A DNA stretch of 64,000 bases from Aplysia californica (taxonomy: Eukaryota > Mollusca > Gastropoda > Aplysiida > Aplysiidae). The stretch covers positions 1,319,190 to 1,383,189 of the forward strand of contig NW_004797325.1 of the NCBI RefSeq assembly GCF_000002075.1, written 5' to 3'. The position numbers and the translations under genes are program-made. This document shows positions 26,801 to 35,800 of the stretch, piece after piece (positions within the stretch are counted from its first letter, which is position 1; each line of letters begins with the position of its first letter). The notes under the pieces are model-generated. The model had not been told where the DNA came from and ran no database searches. It saw only the letters and a list, made by a program, of their open reading frames with translations.

Positions 26801-29800
26801 ATGAAATTCTCTTCACATTTATTTAAACAGCACTGTCAACTTTCGGGCCCATCAGTTCCTGGATAGATGCAGTCAGGGAAGGAAATGTGGTGCCATTGAT
26901 GATAATGTGTTGTCATTTTTACTAAAGGAATTTCGGTTATTACAACTTATGTGACTTGCGTGTACAACTGTGATCTTGCTGTTGAACCGCCTTAATGTCC
27001 AATGGTTTTAAGGTAAATTATACTTTGAAATTCTTCCTTCCCACTGGCGATCAAGTCACACTTTGAAATATTTTGTGACCAAGGAAATAAAAGTAGAATA
27101 TGGTCTGTTTATTTTGAACAACGTTAAGAATTATTGTACGACATGTGGTTGTCAGGATTTCTTTATCATTTGTTATATGTAGCTACCTTTTTTTTTCGAA
27201 ATTTATTTTCTCTTATTGTAAGTCACGATTTGTTTCTTGATTCAGGTATCGAGCTAGTTCTTTTGGTGCTAAATCTGATGTGGATATGTTCTGTCGAGAG
27301 GTGGCCATACTAGCCAAGCTGAACAGCCCTTATGTGATCAACTTTGTGGGAGCCTGTCTGGACGACCCCAGCGTGAGTGGATTCCTGTGTCCTGTATTCC
27401 TGTATACTTGATTTTTTACACTTTAACTTATGCAGATTTTGTCAACCACTATGTGTAAGAATTTGGAAAAAAATCAGTTTGAGTTTCCAATCAAAAATAG
27501 ATCAATTTGATTAGGTTCATAGTCATTTAATACCCTTTTTTTTAATGAATAGTGTTCTCTTTTTGTTTCAGCGGTTATAGCGTAAACAAAAAAGCATGCG
27601 AGACAGGCTGGGTTTTTGTTTTTTGTTGTTTTTTTTTGGGGGGGGAGGGTTATAAATCAATATTTTTTAGAAGAAGTGGATCATTGTTGAAAAAAACTAT
27701 GATTCCTGCCGTGTGCTGTCTCTATGTTCTTAACTACTCAGATGGTACCTCAAATGCTCCAGCTAAAGTCCTGTTTAAACTAAGCTAAGCAGAAGGCTCG
27801 GATTAAATGACTGATGCCAGCCTGAGCTTGCCACTGGAGAATCTGAAAATCTTTTATCTCAAACCCATTGTTTCACCGTGAATCTGCCCTTGTATTCTGT
27901 TGAGATAGCCAGAAATTCAGGGCTATTTAATACTTGAAAACCAGTTGTTTTTCTTTTTTCTTTATTTATTTTACCCTTTGAGAGTTTTTTGTCCATATAT
28001 GTGCTGTTTTGTGTTCCTGTTCTGATGTGATGGAACAAGCTAATTTCGGTTTTGTTTTGTTTTTTCGGCATGACCTCAGCAATTTGCAATTGTAACCCAC
28101 TACGTGGCTGGTGGATCCCTCTTTAGCCTGTTGCATGAGCAGAACAGGTGAGCCCATGAAACTTCTAGCATGCTTTGAAATGATCGAATCTATTCCAGAT
28201 TTTTAAGGGAGGGGGGTTTCAGAAACTGTGCTCTTCTGACACATTTGTGTTGCATCGTGGTGGAATCAGGGGCACGTTAATTTTTTTCATATTAAGTTAT
28301 TGGTATAGTATAATCTAAAGCCTTTTTATTTGTCTTGCTTTTGGTGAAAAAATATCCATCTATCTTGAGTAGAAGTCAAGGTATTTTCTATTGAAGGAGG
28401 TGGGGGTCACCTGGTGTCAGTAATAGTGAGAGAGAGAAACACCAAAACAATGAGCCAGGATCTGGACAATAAAGGCTTATCTTATAGCACAACCACTACT
28501 ATTGTTTGTAGTCACGAAATAGTTCCACCTGACAGCCATTATAATATTCTGTTGTTTTTGGGGGGATTTTTATTGTTTTGTACAACAGTCATAATTGTCC
28601 TGATCTTACTACAAGTTTGGGATGTAGCACCAAGAAGTGGAACTTCTTTTTTTTAATATAGATAGTTAATAGTCTCTTTCGTTGCCTGCAATCTTTTTAA
28701 GCCATTAATTCTGTAGTTTTAAAGTTTTATCTGCTTCTTTTTAAGCCATTAATTCTGTAGTTTTAAAGTTTTATCTGCTTCAAGAGTGTGTCCATTTTGC
28801 AAATATCTTGGATTCTGAGTAAAAGCCGTGGGTGGGTGAGCCTACTTCATTACTTTTTCTTAGTCAGTTATGTGTAGTCTTTCTTTTTTCCCTCCACAGC
28901 ATGACAGATTTTGGTAAAATTAACGAGAAAATGGCTGCCAAAGTTTGGTGACTTTCAAAGCTGGAGTGTCCTTAAAAATACAAATCTACATCATATTTGT
29001 GTATTTGACGTATGTTTTTGAGTAAAATCCATGCTCGAATGTGTTTTTAAGTGAACCAAAAAATCGATAAAAATTGCCAAATGGGCTGAAAAATGTTAAT
29101 TTCTTTGATTTCATTATTTTGAAGAGCGCCTAATTTCACCTTGATGCTTTCAATTTTTGTTCAAAGATGATTTTATACTGAGTTTACCACTGCAGCATCT
29201 ATTTCCCATGAAGTATTGTCCCGCTTGTTCTCCTTTGTAACTGTTGTCTTCTGTCTCTTGCTTTTTCTCAGCTTTTTTTTTTACCGTTATTGTGTCAATG
29301 TGCTTGTCTTTATTCAAACAAACAAACAAATTTGCTGGCTTTAGTTTTGAGCTGAAGAGTTGGACTGTAATGTTTCTTTCTTTCATCATTTAATTCTCAT
29401 GACTGATTGAAAACTGTGTACTTGGAAAGATTCTGATGGAAAGGTGACAATTCTCTGAGAGGTTTGAAGGTAAAAGTCCTTGTTTTAAAGATAAAGCTTA
29501 TTTTTTTCCTTTACCTCTGCACACTTGTCTGTTTTCTCTCAGGCTGATTGACATCCATTCTAAGCTGACCATTGCTCTGGATGTGGCCAAAGGTATGGAA
29601 TACCTGCACAACATGCCACTGCCCATCATCCACCGAGATCTCAACAGTCACAACATTCTGCTCGAGGAGACTGGCCACGCTATCGTTGCCGACTTTGGAG
29701 GTGAGTTTGTCTTTTGGAATTCCTCTTTTCCAGAAACTTCTGAAAATCCAGACTGCTTCTCTTGTTCCTTTAATATTAAGCCTTCCAGGCGACATATGAA

Positions 29801-32800
29801 TACAGTAGTTTACTGTGAATGTGTGCTTTGTACGCATCCATCTTGGTTTTGATGTCCTGATTCTCATTAAATTTAACTGTCTGTTAAAGTTTGCTCCAAT
29901 GTACGGGAAGCTTTACCAAGTTTGATGCATAGCAAATGATCAAGTGCCTGTTTGTTGTTGTTAATGAAGCATATGTGTGAGAAATTATCTATGCATTCTA
30001 GCTTTTTATTTCCAATATTGATTTCTGTTTGTTCTGTTCCTTCTCCTTGGTAGAAAGCTTACATCATGTTTTTTAACAGTTCATCCTCTGAGTTGATCAC
30101 AGCTGCGGCATCCTCCGCTAAAGCAGATAGTTTTCTGATGCAGACTTGACTGACCTTTGTTTTTGTTTTCAGTCTTTGGGCATAGGGAAGTTCTCTGTCA
30201 TAGACACATATATATCTGTTTGAAATGATTGCTTTGTTTGACTAGTAGCATAATTATGGGTCTTTTGGGGTCGCTGTTTGGTTTGTTTTGTTGTTTTTTG
30301 TGGGGGGGGGGGGGGGGATCCCCGCCTGTCGCTGTGCTTGAGATTTTAGTTAGCTTCAAGATCAGTCATCCTGTTCTATTTTAAACATTTGCTTTTTTTG
30401 GCTCATTAGCTGTCATTTTCTTGCCACCAGAGTCGCGGTTTTTGAGATCTACAGATGAGGACAATATGACAAAACAGCCAGGGGTGAGTTTTATTTTCTG
30501 GACCATGTTTGATTATAAATATTCAAGTATGAAATGTTCCGTTATAAGCTTTAACTCACTTCAGACGGGTCACACAACAGATGCGTGACCCCCGCCGCGA
30601 CGCTCGCGACGGTTCCCACAAGCCCTGCGTGACCAACTTTGAAATTATTTTTTCGCTCTACAAATCACGCATGGATCGCATGACCTGCCTCGTACCCTTG
30701 TTTGGCCAGACTTCGTTTCGTATCTCTGGGGCCCGTAGTTTTTAAGTTATTGAAGGTGAAGGACAGTGACCCCAACTGGGGTTGAACAGACCGGAACTCG
30801 CGCTTTGTTTTTTTCTATACAGCTGATAGTGATCCGACAGTCGCATCGTAGTAACGGTCGAAGAAGTCACGTGAACAAGAATCACATAATTTCGCCGTTT
30901 TCGATACTTCTGTACGTTTCACTAGTTCTTGTGTCTCAGAATATGACGTGTCTGATAGTTAAAATCCTGGATATGTACCCGAACACGGTCCGAGTCGTAG
31001 TTCTAGAGCTAGATCTAGCACTAGTACTGGTGCTGTTCGCGCAACGAAATCACAACGTCGTGCCGTACATCTGTCTCATGTAATTGAACAGTGTATGGGT
31101 CTGAATCAACGCACAGACCTGCTTTTATATTTTCACCAAACACTCACACATGCATACAAATCAAACCAGAACACTTTCAACTTTTATTTTTGTTGTTGTT
31201 GTGAATTTCATTCTGCTTGTCACGTCTCTGGAAATTTTTTCGGAAAATCAAATTCATGCCAATTTTTTAAAAATCATACAAATTAAAGTATAAGACTTAC
31301 ACAACTTTAGTTTTTTGTATTACATTAAGCTTGAATGTTACTTTACTGTGTCAAAAAATAATTACAATAGGGTAATTTTGAGAGTGGTGTTTTATTGAAA
31401 TACTCCCAAAAACGCCAGTCTTCAACGCTTGTGACTGGTGAAAGGGCCCAGTAGTAAGTGAGTTAAAACCAAAAAAAAAGTATTTCTCCTTTTTTTCCAA
31501 TTGTTTTATGTAACTACCTTGTGTTGTTATGTTGAGACACCTCTCCTGCATACATCTTATTTGATATTATGTATTATGCTGCAATTTGGGATATACAGCT
31601 GAAGGTGCTCTCATAATCCCCTGTCCAAGACAATCACCTGAACTAACGACTACTTCTCACTTTCCCCTCTGTCATTTTTTCACTATTATAATGACCCTGT
31701 CCAAGAGGAGTGCTGCTTAAGATGACCACTTCTTTCCTGAACAGTTGTGAGCCCTGTAAGACAGTTACCAAAGCAACAAAAAAAAAGAAACAGTGGGTGG
31801 TCATCTTGCACAGGTTCGACTTTATTTGATATATATATGTGTATGCCACTGTAACACAAATGTTGGCATTCTGGCTTGGTATTGCCTTGTCTCATGCATT
31901 CCGTAATAACTGTCTAGGACTAAAATCACCACAAAGAATGCTTCTTTATCCATGTTATCTAGTTAAAGACAGATAACCAGGCGTGGGTGGTTGGCGGGTG
32001 CTCTGGTGTGGTTTGCTCCTATCAAACATCTTTCTTTGTTATCTCTCCTCCTTTTTTTTTTTTAATGTATGTTATTTCTTTTACTTCCTTTCCTCTAATC
32101 TTGGGCACTAAAATGACCTGTTTGTATGGCAAGTGCAGTAAAACTCTTACTAAAACTAAAGGTAACAGTACAATAAATGTGAGGGAGAGGATTGTAAAGG
32201 AGTATTGACAGCTTTGGTTTGCTCTCAAACTCTGGGAAATTTTCGGTTGGATGCTATAGACGGCGAAAGATCTTGTCTGTTTGTTAGTGTTTGAGCACTT
32301 AATCAGCTGCTTGCACTGTATGCTTCATGGGAAGCGGAGAATGTTTCTGAGTGTTAGGTGGTCTGCTGGGGTAATAATATAGTGTAAAGCGCATAGGGCT
32401 TGCTGTTGAGCAGGGGTGTGCGCTAAGCAAATGCTATTTATTATTCATTAATATTATTATGCAGTCGGTAAACACTGAGTTGTATGGTTCCATACAATTT
32501 GCGCTCCTCAGAACCTGCGCTGGATGGCCCCCGAGATCTTCACCCAGTGTACCAAGTACAGCGTTAAGGCGGACATGTTCAGTTTCTCACTGGTCCTCTG
32601 GGAACTACTGGCTGGCGAGCTGCCCTTTTCACACCTCAAGCCAGGTCTGTCCGGCTTTTCTTTTTCTGTACTACTTTTGAAGTTTTATTGGGTTCTTTTT
32701 TTTTAAGGGGGGCATTAGAGGGGATACTGTTGTATTTGGTTGGAGATTTTTTGCTCACGAACAAAGTCATGCATGATCAGAAAGCCAAGTTTTACATTGT

Positions 32801-35800
32801 TAATAATAGGAATGTGTTCTAGAGCAAGAATGATGACCTTAGCTTGAAAACAGGGCAGTGCACTGAGGGAACCAGCAACAAAGTTTTCATGACAGTGTAT
32901 GGTGGTGTTCTAGTTCTATTTGATGTGATGTTGTGTAATGTGCTGCATGCTTTGATTTACAAAATATTTCTTAAATACACACCATTCTTACGCAATTGAC
33001 ACTGCAGGCTTGCCACTTTTTCTTACTTGTTCCCTGTCATACGTGTTCTCAGCTGCCGCGGCTGCCGAGACAGCCTACCACAACACCAGACCCCCTATCG
33101 CTATCACGTTCCCCAAGCCACTGGTTGCATTGCTGCATATAGGATGGCATGCTAACCCAGACGTAAGCTATTCTCCACAAAGTTTTTTTCCGAAAGGCCA
33201 CCCCCTACTTTGCATTTCTTTTTTTTTTTTTAGAATCCAGGCCTCTTTTAAAGAAATATTTTCTGTCACTCAGTGTCTTTACATTTAATAAAACAGAAAA
33301 GAACTTTCTTTTTTTTTTTCAAGATCATTATGCATTGTGTGGAAAGTCCCCAGAAATTGACATTGACTGAAGTTTTGTTTGTGGATTTCTGGTGGAAACG
33401 GAGATAAGTCTTAGTGACATGAACCCCAGAACCCGTAACCTCACAATTATGAGTCTGTGGAAGGCATAGTGTGAGAGAAAAAACAAAATAACATAGCTGA
33501 AACAAAAGAAGAGACATGAAAAAGTAAAAATGGAACAACAGAATGGCTGGACTAACGATGCCACAATAACACTCACCAGTCTCACTCAGGAATTGTACAG
33601 AATTGTTTTTTCTTTCAATAGGCCTGATACAGCCCCTAGTGTTTAACAATTTCTCTTTGCCAAAAATTTAATATGTCCCCAACTTTTGGTAGTTTTTGAT
33701 TGCCATAAGTCTGATATATCCACGCATTGCCTAATCCTAAAACTGTGACATTATAAATTTCTTGTGTTGATGCTTCTATGCAAGCCGTCTATTAAGTTAT
33801 TAAGACTGTGACGATACATTTCTAGGAGAGGCCAGAGTTCCGGGAGATTATCCCCATCATCGATGAGTGCAAGCAGTCGCAGGCCGTGGCCATGCTGAGC
33901 AACGTGGAGCCCTCGAGCAACCCCTCACTGCCCCTCTCCCTGCCCATGGTCACCAATCAGGACTCGGACGGGGAGGGGAGAGACACGCCCCCGATGGCTG
34001 GTCATGTGTCTGCTATGAGGAACCACTGGGAGATGGAAGCTTCCAGGAACAGGTGAAGGAAGGGGGTCATGGTCGGTTCAGGCTATTGTCAAGCATGTTT
34101 TCGATGAGTCAGGGATTTGGGTGGGTCTAGGAGAGACAATGATATGTGGACACCTGATGATCATATTGTGCTGGGGGAAAGCAACTGGTTTTTTTCTTAA
34201 ATGAGTAGGCCCTTTTAAATCTTTATGGTTGGGATTTGTCTATTTCTGTCCCGGCAGAATTATGCAAATTTAGATGGCCAAATTATGCACACAAAAAAGC
34301 CAAATTATGCAAAAATTATGCAAGTTACCGTAACACTGTTCGTGACATGTTTTGCACTTTTTCACCAAGAATTTTCATGTTGTATGTACAGAAAAATTGA
34401 AAACAGAACATATCAGTATCAGTAATTAGTTGTGTATTTGGAAAGAAAACAATACACGTCAGTCAGAAAAAAAAACAACAACCAAAGAATATAATGTCTG
34501 TAACTTTCAGCTGTAGATCTAGATCTATAGAGGAAAGAAAAAAAGTTTTAAAAAAAAAATTTTTTAAAAAGGACATCTGGACCTCTGGTGCTGGCACATC
34601 ACTAAAACCAGGGACACCTGGCAAACATGAAACATCAGCAGACATGAGAACAACTTTTGATGTGTTGAAAAATTGAACATGCTCAAGGAACAAAATCCCA
34701 AACCCATAACCATGAACCAAGGTCTTCTAACAAGGGAAATGACCAACTTGTCACGTAAGTGAGACTTACTACGATGATTACTACCCTTTAGTCACATGGC
34801 GAGGCGTTCATTAATAATTGTTTTGTGAAAAAAGAGAAAAAGGTAAAAACACGGGAAATCCAAAATTATGCAAATGTTGCAGAATTACGGGAAAAAAACG
34901 CGGCCACACAATCGCATAATCCGACAGGGACAGCTATTTTTAGCTAGACCATATGCTGAGCCAATAGATGTGTATATATAAAGGTATGTACACGTGAATG
35001 TGTCCGGGATTGTTTGAATATGTACTTGTCTGTATGAATGCAATATCAAGCTAGGATGGTGTCACGGTACCACTGGTAGAGTATGTCGTCACTACGCTTG
35101 CAGAATGGCATAACTCAAGAGCTGTGAAAATATTCAACTAGCCTTTTGTTTTTTGTTTGATGGTACTGTATCTCATCATCATCATTGCCTTTCTCGCCCT
35201 GCACCAGGGTATAGGCCACGGACAAACACTTTCCTCCTTTCTCTATCCTGTGCTAGCCTCTTGAAATTATTCCATGTCTTCCCAATATTCTGTACATCAA
35301 TTTCTGTGATTGTTCTCCAGGTTCATGCAGTCTTCCCCTTGATCTTTTACCATGTCGATTCCAACCCAACACTTTCTTTGTTATGTAGCTGCCTGACTTC
35401 CTGAGAGTATGTCCAATCCATCGCTACTGCCTTTTTCCTACCTCATCTCTGACTGGGATCTGTCTTGTTTTCCCTAACACTTTTTCGTTGGTGACCCTGT
35501 CTGTCCATCTGATCCTCAGTAACTTTCTTAGACACTTGTTCATGAAAACCTGGATCCTTTTTATGCAAGTCTGTGATGCGTTCCATGTCTCACATCCATA
35601 TATCAGGACTGACCACATTTGAATTGAAAACGCTCAACTTTGTTTGAAGTGAGATATCTCTGGTCTTCCAAATCCTATTCAAGGATATGAAAGCAGCCTG
35701 TACTTTTCCAGTGCGGAACTTTATTTCAGCACCTGTTCCTCCCTCTCTGCCAACTATACTCCCAAGATAGCAGAAGGATTTAACGTCTCCTAGTGCATTT

